This document shows, one piece after another, positions 5,513-13,267 of a DNA stretch of 18,744 bases. How positions within the stretch are numbered: the first letter of the stretch is position 1; each line of letters starts with the position of its first letter. The translations under genes were made by a program, and so were the position numbers. The notes below the pieces were generated by a model that did no database searches, was not told where the DNA came from, and worked only from the letters and a program-made list of their open reading frames with translations. The stretch lies in assembly GCA_007123335.1 (NCBI GenBank), contig SKLG01000286.1, forward strand, positions 1-18,744. Direction: 5' to 3'. The stretch is from Anaerolineae bacterium (GTDB lineage Bacteria; Chloroflexota; Anaerolineae; UBA1429).

Positions 5513-8452
5513 ATGGAAGTAGGGCTCGTGCAACGCGTGGACATTGAGGAAAAGATGCGCTCGGCGTATTTGAGCTACGCCATGAGCGTTATCACCAGTC
5601 GCGCCCTGCCCGATGTGCGTGACGGCCTCAAGCCGGTGCAGAGGCGCATCCTCTATGCCATGCACGACATGGGCATCACCCACGATCGGCCCACTCGCAA
5701 GAGCGCGCGCATCGTGGGTGAGGTGCTGGGCAAATACCATCCCCATGGCGACTCGGCGGTCTATGACGCTATGGTGCGCATGGCGCAGGACTTTTCCATG
5801 CGCTATCCTCTGGTGGACGGCCAGGGCAACTTTGGCTCGGTGGATGGCGATACGGCGGCGGCCATGCGCTATACCGAGGCGCGGCTTACGGCTATCGGCG
5901 AGGAGCTTCTGCTCGATATTGACAAGGATACCGTAGATTACATCGACAATTTCGACGGCTCCCTCCAAGAGCCTGAGGTCCTGCCCGCCAAGCTGCCAAA
6001 TCTGCTAGTCAATGGCGTCGGCGGCATCGCCGTAGGAATGGCCACCAACATCCCTCCTCACAATCTGGGCGAGATCGTCGATGCACTTGTGCATCTCATT
6101 GAGCATTATGACCAGATCGATGATGTCAGCGTCGACGACCTCATGCGTCATGTCCACGGACCCGATTTTCCCACTGGCGGCATCATCCTGGGCCAAGAGG
6201 GTATCCGTCAGGCCTATGCCACCGGAAAGGGACGGGTCATCACCCGCGCTCAGGTTCATCTGGAGGAGCTTCGCGGCCATACGGCGCTCATCGTCACCGA
6301 GTTGCCGTATCAGGTGAACAAGTCGACGCTGGTGGAACGCATCGCCACACTGGTGCGCGACGAGCGGGTGCAGGGCATCGCCGATCTGCGCGACGAATCG
6401 GACCGCACCGGTATGCGTATCGTCATCACCCTCAAACGCAACCAGGCCCCGGAGCCGGTGCTCGCCGACCTGTACAAGTACACGCAGATGCAGAACACCT
6501 TTGGCGTCAACATGCTGGCCCTGGTGGATGGCGAACCACGGCTGCTCTCGCTCAAGCGTGTGCTCATGCACCATATCGAGCACCGGCAGAACGTGCTTGT
6601 ACGCCGCACCGAGTACGAGCTAGAGCGGGCACGCGCCCGCGCTCACATTCTCGAGGGCCTATTGTTGGCTCTCGACAATCTCGACGCCGTCATCGATACG
6701 ATCCGTCGCTCACAGAGAGTGGATACGGCGCGCAACAATCTGATGCGCAAGTTCAATATGAGCGAGATTCAGGCTCAGGCGGTGTTGGACATGCAGCTCC
6801 GACGCCTGGCCGCTCTGGAGCGCAAGCGCATCCAGGAAGAGTATGACGAGATTATCAAGCAAATCGCCTACCTGGAGGAGTTGTTGGCCAGTGAAGCGGG
6901 CATCCTCGGGCTGATCAAGGCGGATCTCGTACAGTTGAAAAAGAGCTTTGGAGATGCCCGGCGCACCTTTATCGCAGAAGTGGACGAGACGGGCGAGCCG
7001 TGTACCGACGGATTATTGCCGGAAGAGGACTTGACTGTCATAGTCACGCGCAGCGGTGCCGTGCGCCGAATGCCAGGACTGACACCGGATAGCGCCATAG
7101 CTGCGGGTGAGCGTGACCCATGGCTCGCCGTGTTTCGGGCCACCTCTCGAGAGCGTATCCTGCTGTTCACCGATCGGGGCAGGGTTCTGTCGCTGGCGGC
7201 ACATCAGCTCCCGGATGCTTCACAACATCCGGAGGGGTTACCGGCTCTGGGGCTGGCCGGTAGGATGGTAGCCCCCGATGATGAACGCATCGTCGATGCC
7301 GTGCATACGCTACCCTGCGATCCAGATAACGATAGCAGCAGCACTACCCAGGACCAAAGCAACCAAAACCGCTATATCACCATGGCTACCCAACAAGGCA
7401 AGGTAAAACGCGTAGATCTGGCCGAGGTCGAGTCGTCGAGCAGGGGATCGGCAACCGATCCCCTGCCGGTCATCGGTCTGTCTGACGGTGACACTTTGGT
7501 GCGGGCTTTGCTAACCCCCGGCAGCAGCGAGCTGGTCATCGTCACCGCTCAGGGCAAAGCGATTCGCTTTGCAGAGGAAGAAGTTAGCATTCAAGGACGG
7601 GCGGCCACCGGCGTCAAGGGCGTCCAGTTACAGGAGGAGGAGAACGACGCTGTCGTAGACATGGACCTCGTGCGCCAGCGAGCCGAATTGGTGGTGCTCA
7701 CGTCGGTGGGCTATGCTAAACGAACGTCCTTGAGTCAATACAGCACCCAAGGCCGTGGTGGCCAAGGAGCGCTGACGGTGGACAGCGCCAAGCTCGCCGA
7801 TACCGGCCCCGTGACTGCGGCCCGTATCGTGGCTCCCGGTGAAGAGGTGATATTCTGCACTCAGCAAGGGACAATGGTCCGCGTAGGATTAGGCGATATC
7901 CCCGCTCGCGACCGCGCTACCTGGGGACGTGTAGTCACCCGCTCGCGACGCAACGCGATCATTGCCGTACCGGAAAACGACATGGCCGTGGGAATCGTCC
8001 GGCTAGAGGGCGCTGAAGCCGATTCAGGGGGCAACGGCGAGACACCTCCCTCTCGAGGCTCAAGACGCTCTACGCGGAGCTCTGCTTCCCGCACGAGCCG
8101 CGCATCACGCTCCCCTGCGCCGGACAACGGAGAGACAGACGCTGCATCTGCCAGCACCACGGAGCAATCGCACAAGCCCGCAAGCAAGAGGCGCGCCAGC
8201 GGCACCCGTACCAGTCGATCGCGAGCCAAGTCCGCAGGGACATCGTCATCCTCCCACAGTACCGATGCCGAGAGCGCTGGCCAAGCACCATCGCGTCGAG
8301 GTAGAGGCACATCGCGGAGCCCCGCCAAGGACGCTGGAGGGAGTGCTGAAACGACCACACGCACCCGACGCACCACGACGCGCAAGCCGCCTAGCCGAAC
8401 AAGGCGATCGGGATCCCGATCACAATCCGATTCCGCACAGGATGACGTGTGA
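5513..8452 (+). CDS. gyrA: DNA gyrase subunit A with a long basic C-terminal tail
   Basis: GyrA cuts and rejoins DNA in the A2B2 gyrase that introduces negative supercoils. Breakage-reunion motifs are intact: SRALPDVRDGLKPVQRR (29-45), KYHPHGDSAVYD (74-85) and AAAMRYTEARL with catalytic Tyr120. Ser81 and Asp85 occupy the positions mutated in quinolone resistance, so the site looks wild-type. The C-terminal pinwheel carries a GyrA box, QGRGGQG (746-752), which favours gyrase over topoisomerase IV although the usual basic residues are partly replaced. After about residue 836 comes an unusual tail of 143 residues rich in Ser, Arg, Thr and Ala, ending in an acidic QDDV. Total length is 979, against about 875 for E. 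coli GyrA and about 820-840 for many others. ATG 5513 follows GGGAGAG. No gyrB lies in the window. Confidence 0.95.
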   Translation: MEVGLVQRVDIEEKMRSAYLSYAMSVITSRALPDVRDGLKPVQRRILYAMHDMGITHDRPTRKSARIVGEVLGKYHPHGDSAVYDAMVRMAQDFSMRYPLVDGQGNFGSVDGDTAAAMRYTEARLTAIGEELLLDIDKDTVDYIDNFDGSLQEPEVLPAKLPNLLVNGVGGIAVGMATNIPPHNLGEIVDALVHLIEHYDQIDDVSVDDLMRHVHGPDFPTGGIILGQEGIRQAYATGKGRVITRAQVHLEELRGHTALIVTELPYQVNKSTLVERIATLVRDERVQGIADLRDESDRTGMRIVITLKRNQAPEPVLADLYKYTQMQNTFGVNMLALVDGEPRLLSLKRVLMHHIEHRQNVLVRRTEYELERARARAHILEGLLLALDNLDAVIDTIRRSQRVDTARNNLMRKFNMSEIQAQAVLDMQLRRLAALERKRIQEEYDEIIKQIAYLEELLASEAGILGLIKADLVQLKKSFGDARRTFIAEVDETGEPCTDGLLPEEDLTVIVTRSGAVRRMPGLTPDSAIAAGERDPWLAVFRATSRERILLFTDRGRVLSLAAHQLPDASQHPEGLPALGLAGRMVAPDDERIVDAVHTLPCDPDNDSSSTTQDQSNQNRYITMATQQGKVKRVDLAEVESSSRGSATDPLPVIGLSDGDTLVRALLTPGSSELVIVTAQGKAIRFAEEEVSIQGRAATGVKGVQLQEEENDAVVDMDLVRQRAELVVLTSVGYAKRTSLSQYSTQGRGGQGALTVDSAKLADTGPVTAARIVAPGEEVIFCTQQGTMVRVGLGDIPARDRATWGRVVTRSRRNAIIAVPENDMAVGIVRLEGAEADSGGNGETPPSRGSRRSTRSSASRTSRASRSPAPDNGETDAASASTTEQSHKPASKRRASGTRTSRSRAKSAGTSSSSHSTDAESAGQAPSRRGRGTSRSPAKDAGGSAETTTRTRRTTTRKPPSRTRRSGSRSQSDSAQDDV

Positions 8453-8486
8453 TAAAAGATGCGCTGCGGCGCTCCTTTTATCACAC
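8447..8486. terminator. Long stem-loop over the gyrA stop codon (candidate bidirectional-type terminator)
   Basis: GTGTGATAAAAG (8447-8458) and CTTTTATCACAC (8475-8486) are a perfect 12-bp inverted repeat, with an inner GCGC-TGCG-GCGC stem-loop. The A-run and T-run flanking the GC core give the look of an intrinsic terminator readable in both directions. The left arm contains the gyrA stop codon (8450-8452). It probably limits read-through into the next gene, whose ATG is 48 bases downstream. Confidence 0.6.
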
Positions 8487-8533
8487 CGGCAGTGGTGGCC
8501 ACACAATCAACATAACCAAGGTGGGAAGAATTC

Positions 8534-8998
8534 ATGCGCGAGAAGTTGCGACGTTATACCCTGATGATGCGTGTGGTGGGCATCATCATCATCCTTGTGC
8601 TTCTCGGGATCGTTGGCTATCAGCTTTACGTCTTTTATGGCGAGCATCTGGGCTATACGCCCACACGGGCTATCAACGACTATTTCATGGCCCTCTCGGA
8701 AGGCGAATACGATACCGTGTATCGCATGACCAACCCTGAATCACTCACTGACATCTATGGGCGTCGCATCATGCCGGGGGAGTTTGTCGAGCAGCTCAGA
8801 GGATTGGTCGGCGATGATCCGGTTCCCTTCAACCGCGTGGAGGTAGAAAAGCTGTTCGAATCCGGAACGTTTCGTTACTATGAGGTAACGCTGCATTCCT
8901 CAGTAGTAGGAACGCCAGGGCAAAGCCGCGTCATCGTCGAAGTACAGAGATCGGGCAATACCTGGCTTATCACTTATCCCTTTGCCATTGTGCTGTAA
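8534..8998 (+). CDS. Membrane-anchored NTF2-like protein, unknown function (154 aa)
   Basis: Residues 1-10 are basic (MREKLRRYTL). Residues 11-31 form one hydrophobic segment (MMRVVGIIIILVLLGIVGYQL). The remainder is a soluble domain of about 120 residues beginning TPTRAINDYFMALSEGEYDT. Its helix-then-curved-sheet pattern and its content (DYFMALSEGEYDTVYRM, RYYEVTLHSSVVG, VIVEVQRSGNTWLITYPF) resemble the NTF2-like/DUF4878 fold found on many bacterial lipoproteins and anchored proteins. These usually act as ligand-binding or accessory domains without a defined reaction. It is likely anchored with the domain outside the cytoplasm. The ATG is preceded by AAGGTGGG. It lies between the gyrA terminator and the AlbA_2 gene, 38 bases before the latter, so the two may share a transcript. 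Confidence 0.75.
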   Translation: MREKLRRYTLMMRVVGIIIILVLLGIVGYQLYVFYGEHLGYTPTRAINDYFMALSEGEYDTVYRMTNPESLTDIYGRRIMPGEFVEQLRGLVGDDPVPFNRVEVEKLFESGTFRYYEVTLHSSVVGTPGQSRVIVEVQRSGNTWLITYPFAIVL

Positions 8999-9036
8999 GG
9001 CGACGCCCTCGTCGTCAGGAGGAAACGGAGCCGCCG

Positions 9037-10413
9037 ATGAACATCAAGACGCTCATCGCTCAAGGCCGGGGACCGATGATCGAGTTTCTTCCCGAGCCCG
9101 AAGCTCAGGCGCTGGCAGAGACCATCGTGGCCTTTGCCAATGGCGTTGGCGGGACCGTCATCGTCGGCATGGACGAGCGAGGACGAGTGATCTCGGATGT
9201 ATCCGAGTCCTTTGAAGCGACATTGGCCCGCAGCCTGGCCATGTGCGTGCCTTCCTTTCGGCTGAGCGATGTGCCTCAATGGCACATCGAGGAAACCTCT
9301 GAAGGCGCGGTAGCCACCATCTCGGTGGTGCATACACCCTATACGCTCAGCGTGGAGGGGCGCGACGTCTTGGTGCGCTCAGGGCGGCTCAATGTGCCTC
9401 TGCAGCCCGACCAGATGGCCCAGGGGCACCTGGCCAGCGCGGTGCTTGGCTTTGAGGATGACATCGTCCCAGGCGCCACACTCGCCGATTTTGACGAGGC
9501 CGTGTTGGACGAGTACGAGCGCAACCGCGTGCGCCGTGGCCCTCGCGGCGAGAGCTTTACCCGCGCCGAGTTGCTGCGCGATGCCGGGGCGGTGGATGCT
9601 GCCGGCAATCCCACGGTGGCAGGCATTCTGCTCTTTGGCAAGAACCCCCAGTACTATTTTCCGCAAGCGGGCGTGCTCATGGTGCGCTTCAAAGGGCTCA
9701 GCGTGCGCGAGGCGGCAACCTCATCGGAGCGCTATTCCCGTCGCGTCGAGCTGACCGGACCGGTGGCGCGACTCGTAGAAAAAACGTGGGAAGTGCTCTT
9801 TGAAGAGATCCATCAGCAGTCCGTGGTGAATGGCTTGGAGCGCCAAGAGAGCTACAGCTATCCCCTGGAGGCGGTACGCGAGGCAGTGGTCAATGCCATA
9901 TGCCATCGCGACTATACAATCACCGGGCAGCGCATCGAGATCCGCCTCTTTGACGATCGCATGGAGATCATGTCCCCCGGTGGCCTACCGGGCCACATCA
10001 CCCTGGACAACATTCTGGATGAGCACTATTCCCGCAATCCTCGACTGGTGCGCGGCCTCTATTACTGGGGCTACATTGAGGAGCTGGGGCAGGGCATCGA
10101 TATCATCATGGAAGTCATGGCCCGCGAGCACCATCCCCCGCCCGATCTGCGTGATACCGGGCGCAGCTTTACCGTCGTCTTGCACAACGCCGTCGATGAG
10201 CTACGCGAGCGCTATGGCGACGAGCTGAATCCGCGCCAGATCGAGGCTCTGCGCTTTCTCAAAGATCAAGAACGCATCACCAATCGCGATCTGAGCCTGC
10301 TTTGCCCCGAGGTCTCGTCCGAGACACTGCGCCTCGATTTCCGCGACCTGGTGGAAAAAGGCCTCTTGCTCAAGATCGGGGACAAACGAGGTACCTATTA
10401 TGTGCGCAAATGA
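9037..10413 (+). CDS. AlbA_2 (Schlafen-type) domain protein with GHKL ATPase and winged-helix C-terminus (COG2865-like)
   Basis: Residues 1-125 resemble the AlbA_2 domain: MIEFLPEPEAQALAETIVAF, then ANGVGGTVIVGMDERGRV. Residues 270-390 are a GHKL-type ATP-binding domain. The N-box is REAVVNAICHRDY (281-293), the first Gly box IMSPGGLPG (311-319) and the second EELGQGID (348-355). Residues 390-458 look like a winged helix (LNPRQIEALRFLKDQERITN, then DLVEKGLLLKIGDKRGTYYV). Such COG2865 proteins are annotated as predicted transcriptional regulators, sometimes mislabelled as RecG-like helicases; there are no helicase motifs here. The ligand and target are unknown. AGGAGG (9017-9022) and GGAG nearer the ATG provide the ribosome site. 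Possible roles are stress regulation or nucleic-acid binding; some AlbA_2 proteins are defence-linked, but no defence partner is visible here. Confidence 0.85.
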   Translation: MNIKTLIAQGRGPMIEFLPEPEAQALAETIVAFANGVGGTVIVGMDERGRVISDVSESFEATLARSLAMCVPSFRLSDVPQWHIEETSEGAVATISVVHTPYTLSVEGRDVLVRSGRLNVPLQPDQMAQGHLASAVLGFEDDIVPGATLADFDEAVLDEYERNRVRRGPRGESFTRAELLRDAGAVDAAGNPTVAGILLFGKNPQYYFPQAGVLMVRFKGLSVREAATSSERYSRRVELTGPVARLVEKTWEVLFEEIHQQSVVNGLERQESYSYPLEAVREAVVNAICHRDYTITGQRIEIRLFDDRMEIMSPGGLPGHITLDNILDEHYSRNPRLVRGLYYWGYIEELGQGIDIIMEVMAREHHPPPDLRDTGRSFTVVLHNAVDELRERYGDELNPRQIEALRFLKDQERITNRDLSLLCPEVSSETLRLDFRDLVEKGLLLKIGDKRGTYYVRK

Positions 10414-10473
10414 TCAATAAGCTATCACCCTGATAAGGCCTTGTGTATCGTTAGACCAGAAGGGATGAAAAGC

Positions 10474-12336
10474 ATGATGCTCGGCCAGGCTTGTCGTCTC
10501 GTTGACACCCAGCTATCCCCTGCTGACCATGAATCCGCTCCACGCTGGATGCGAACCCTGGCGCGCCCCCGTCTACAGCTTATGGCTCTTGTTCTGATCT
10601 TGAGCAGCCTTGCCATGTCCGGATGTGGTCAGGAGCCCACTCCCGCACCCATACCCACACCTACCATCCAGCCAACGCCTACGCCGGCCCCCAAGCAGGT
10701 TCTGGAGGGCACCCATTATAGCATCTCCTTTGACACTGGCTCAGAACGCCAGCTTTTGGCGTTTGAGGAGATCCAGGTCGGCGAAGTGGAAGGCCAGTTG
10801 TTGGTGTTCAGCGAAGTCACCTGGCTGCCTACCTGGGCGGCCGGCGGCCATGCGATCATAGAGCGACGCAGCGTCGTCCTCTCGCCGAGCCTGGACCCTC
10901 TACGCTATGATGTGGAACGCAGCGCCTTGGGCGTGCGCTCGGTGTGGGTCGCCGAGCGTGACGGACAAGCCTTCAACGTGCTGAACAACAACCTTGATTG
11001 GCATGCCCCGGTATTGGCCTCTGGCATATCGCCGGCTCCCGAGGTACTGCTGGAAGATAGCCCTTCGGCGTTGCCCTTTGCGCTACTAGCGCTGCGCTAC
11101 ACCGAGCCGGGCGAAGGCTCCATCGAGGCCGCACGCCGTGCGCCCCAGTCGCTGCACGTCGTCAATGTGCTCGAAGACTTGGTTGTCAGCCGAAGGTTGA
11201 CTCTGTCGGTGGATGCTCTGCGACAGAGCGGCGTCATCGGCACCACCGCCCTCGATGGCCACGTCGAGGGCGGGCTGAATCCCTCCTTTGTCTTTTTCGT
11301 GCGTCCGACGAGCCGAGCGCTGCATAGCGTCCAGATCAAAGACTATCGCTTTGATCTCTGGATGGCCCTCCGCGACCCGAGATTGCGGGAGCCAGGCGAG
11401 CTGATCATCCAGCGTCTGGCAGAGCGCCCCGAGATCCCGCAACTGCCGCCAGCAGGCGAAGCGGCCCGCCTCGACATCACCTTTGCCGGAGCGCGCAACA
11501 CCGAGCTGGCCGGCACCCTTATCCTGCCGCCAGGAGAAGGCCCCTTCCCCTGTCTACTGTTACACAGCCAGGATGGCATGACACCGCGCTGGGATCCAGG
11601 AGATCGCTTTGCCGAACGAGGATGGGCCGTCTTCTCCTATGACAAACGCGGCCTGGGCAGCAGCAAAGGCGAGTTTGACCGTGGTCCCCTCGATCTCTTG
11701 TCCGAGGATATAGTCGCCGCCGCCACGATGCTGCGCCAGCGGCCCGAAATCGATCCCCAGCGCATCGTCTTTGTGGGCTTGAGCGAAGGAGGCAGGATTG
11801 GCGCCCTGGCAGCGCCTGCTGCCGATGGGTTGGCAGCCATGATCTTGGGAGGGGCCCATGATGCCCCCATCTTCCCCGGCCTGGTGCGGAGTCAGATCGA
11901 AGGGGCGCTGGCAATCCACTATGGATGGGAGCCTCCTGACGTGCAGAGCTATATGGCGCTGAGCATCTCCCAGTGGCAACAGTGGCTTTTCGAGGATCAA
12001 GACGAGATATCACTTCTCGGACGCCGAGCCGGGCTGCGCGCGTTGCGCACCAAGGCGAACGCCGATCTTGCCACCGCGCTGAGGGATCGCACAAGCCCGG
12101 TGTTGCTGCTGCACGGCGATCAAGACGATTGGGCCCCGGTAGAAAGCGCTAGAGCACTGGCTGATGCAGTAGGTATAGGGGGCGAGGGATCTCCCTCCCA
12201 GGATGGATCGCTGCTTTGGGTGTTTGAGGGGCTCGACGCCGAGCTAGGCGCGCCCGTTGGACCCCTTCCCAAAGCGTGGGCACCGGAGGTGGACGAGGTC
12301 ATATTCGCCTGGCTGGAGCAAGTCTTGCCCCGTTAG
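10474..12336 (+). CDS. Lipoprotein with alpha/beta-hydrolase (dienelactone hydrolase/acylaminopeptidase-like) domain
   Basis: A hydrophobic signal (LMALVLILSSLAMSGC) ends in a lipobox with Cys51, then a Pro/Thr linker (EPTPAPIPTPTIQPTPTP), so the protein is probably lipid-anchored outside the membrane. Residues 75-320 form a beta-rich domain I do not recognise. Residues about 330-620 are an alpha/beta hydrolase: ELAGTLILPPGEGPFPCLLL, FSYDKRGLGSSKG, the nucleophile elbow GLSEG with Ser437, and acid Asp551 in HGDQDDWAPV. Where the catalytic His is expected (GLDxELG) the residue is Ala589, and no His follows. ATG 10474 is chosen because AGAAGGG lies 9 bases upstream. ATG 10549 would put the lipid Cys at position 26, which is more typical, but has no clear ribosome site. 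It ends head-on with the GIY-YIG gene, with overlapping stop codons. Confidence 0.82.
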   Translation: MMLGQACRLVDTQLSPADHESAPRWMRTLARPRLQLMALVLILSSLAMSGCGQEPTPAPIPTPTIQPTPTPAPKQVLEGTHYSISFDTGSERQLLAFEEIQVGEVEGQLLVFSEVTWLPTWAAGGHAIIERRSVVLSPSLDPLRYDVERSALGVRSVWVAERDGQAFNVLNNNLDWHAPVLASGISPAPEVLLEDSPSALPFALLALRYTEPGEGSIEAARRAPQSLHVVNVLEDLVVSRRLTLSVDALRQSGVIGTTALDGHVEGGLNPSFVFFVRPTSRALHSVQIKDYRFDLWMALRDPRLREPGELIIQRLAERPEIPQLPPAGEAARLDITFAGARNTELAGTLILPPGEGPFPCLLLHSQDGMTPRWDPGDRFAERGWAVFSYDKRGLGSSKGEFDRGPLDLLSEDIVAAATMLRQRPEIDPQRIVFVGLSEGGRIGALAAPAADGLAAMILGGAHDAPIFPGLVRSQIEGALAIHYGWEPPDVQSYMALSISQWQQWLFEDQDEISLLGRRAGLRALRTKANADLATALRDRTSPVLLLHGDQDDWAPVESARALADAVGIGGEGSPSQDGSLLWVFEGLDAELGAPVGPLPKAWAPEVDEVIFAWLEQVLPR

Positions 12337-12776
12337 AGAGCAACGCGCATGACGAGCCGTTTGACGGCCTGCGCAAAGGCCTGTGCGTCTGGTAGATCGG
12401 CCGCGCGGAACAGATGAGTGTGGCAAGCACAATCGGACGCGCCAAACGCCGCCTCTACGGGAGAGACCCCTGGCAGCGCCCCCAGCGCTGCCGCCCAAGT
12501 GCATTCGCGACGTTCGCTGCCCACCACATACCATATCTCCACGATCTCACACACCTCGCGCAGCGTGTCAATATGCCAGTGCAGCCGCTTCTGGCGGCGC
12601 AGATGGCGCGCTAACCTCTGCCGTAGCCCACAGCTCTTTTGCCCTAGAGCGCTGCCCACATAGGCATAATAGCCGGGAGCAAAGGCGATTTCTCCCAGTC
12701 GGCCAACAACCAGTCGGCGTTCTACCGACAGGCGTAGAATTAGCACATAGGTTCCAGGGGCTTTAGGGAACTCCAT
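12333..12776 (-). CDS. GIY-YIG family protein, DUF123 type
   Basis: This is a compact 147-residue protein with the DUF123/COG1833 pattern. GTY (8-10) and YVG (39-41) stand for the GIY and YIG signatures. They are followed by GLRQRLARHLRRQKRLHWHIDTL and the family ending FGASDCACHTHLF. DUF123 proteins are relatives of GIY-YIG endonucleases, sometimes fused to endonuclease III; their reaction is not well defined, but DNA repair or DNA binding is likely. ATG 12776 (MEFPKAPGTYVL) is preferred to the upstream GTG at 12782 because the family usually begins just before the GTY motif; neither has a strong ribosome site. The gene converges on the lipoprotein gene: the two stop codons share bases 12334-12335. 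Confidence 0.85.
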   Translation of the reverse strand: MEFPKAPGTYVLILRLSVERRLVVGRLGEIAFAPGYYAYVGSALGQKSCGLRQRLARHLRRQKRLHWHIDTLREVCEIVEIWYVVGSERRECTWAAALGALPGVSPVEAAFGASDCACHTHLFRAADLPDAQAFAQAVKRLVMRVAL

Positions 12777-12853
12777 GCCCACAGTGTATCCGCATCAGCA
12801 TGCCGGCGCCAGCATCCAGTTTGCATTCTGCCGTTACGAGAGCAGGACACCCC

Positions 12854-12919
12854 TACTCTGACGCTCCCCTCACGTAACTCTGCCGTCTTTCTGACACATT
12901 TCTGACATTTCTCTCACAC
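12854..12919. repeat. Six consecutive 11-bp units with CTGAC-like core (OmpR/PhoB-family operator array)
   Basis: Read in steps of 11 from 12854 the units are TACTCTGACGC, TCCCCTCACGT, AACTCTGCCGT, CTTTCTGACAC, ATTTCTGACAT and TTCTCTCACAC. Every unit has CT-(G/C)-(A/C)-C at the same phase; units 4 and 5 share the 9-mer TTTCTGACA exactly. The phase breaks on both sides. Direct repeats of one helical turn are how OmpR/PhoB-family dimers stack on DNA, and on the minus strand the core reads TGTCAG, close to the TGTCA of pho boxes. The array lies about 78 bases upstream of the GIY-YIG gene (minus) and about 350 bases upstream of the glycosidase (plus). Confidence 0.6.
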
Positions 12920-13030
12920 AGCATTACCCGCGAGAAATATAAGAACACTAATATAACCGACTTAAATGAGACTCTGAGCATAACATAAACAGCCCTGACG
13001 CGACAGCCACTCATCATCTGACCTCTCAAC

Positions 13031-13058
13031 TTGCCCGACAGTTCACCTCTTGTACAAT
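13031..13058 (+). promoter_or_regulatory. Candidate promoter of the glycosidase gene
   Basis: TTGCCC (13031-13036) and TACAAT (13053-13058) are 16 bp apart in an AT-richer stretch of the 491-bp gap. This would give a long leader of about 200 bases with a stem-loop at 13088-13117. The -35 match is partial; other AT-rich hexamers (around 12937-12957) could serve instead. Confidence 0.4.
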
Positions 13059-13087
13059 CGTCTCTTGAAATCACTGTCGATATGTTG

Positions 13088-13117
13088 ACGAACCCTGAGC
13101 ACAAGAGCAGGGTTCGT
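13088..13117 (+). repeat. Perfect 10-bp inverted repeat in the leader of the glycosidase gene
   Basis: ACGAACCCTG (13088-13097) and CAGGGTTCGT (13108-13117) are exact inverse copies around a 10-base loop (AGCACAAGAG), followed by TCTGCG without a U-tract. If the promoter at 13031 is used, this folds in the 5' leader 150 bases before the ATG. It could be an mRNA stabiliser, a regulatory hairpin or a protein-binding palindrome. Confidence 0.5.
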
Positions 13118-13267
13118 TCTGCGTTCATGAGACGTTTACTCTTGCGCTCATAGGCCGTGGTAGCATCAGAGATATCAGGATTGTACCGTTAGCACCTGAG
13201 AGAACGTGAGCATCTAGAACGTCCAAGAGATGCAACTGATCGATTCGCTCAGGCACTGGAGAGAAAA

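Noticed and set aside
5513..8452. Topoisomerase IV subunit ParC instead of GyrA
   Set aside because: A GyrA-box-like QGRGGQG and a full pinwheel domain are present, which favour gyrase, though the box is not a perfect match.
7861..8535. Long minus-strand ORF (224 aa) antisense to the end of gyrA
   Set aside because: It mirrors the low-complexity gyrA tail, has no convincing ribosome site or domain, and the plus-strand frame is clearly gyrA.
9037..10413. RecG-like helicase annotation for the AlbA_2 protein
   Set aside because: Walker and DEAD/DEAH helicase motifs are absent; the ATP site is of GHKL type.
10414..10473. Short inverted repeat TATCA-CCC-TGATA after the AlbA_2 gene as terminator
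   Set aside because: Five AT-rich base pairs without a T-run are too weak to call.
12853..13128. Minus-strand ORF of 91 aa in the gap before the glycosidase
   Set aside because: No ribosome site, no recognisable domain, and it runs through the 11-bp repeat array and the hairpin; better explained as regulatory DNA.
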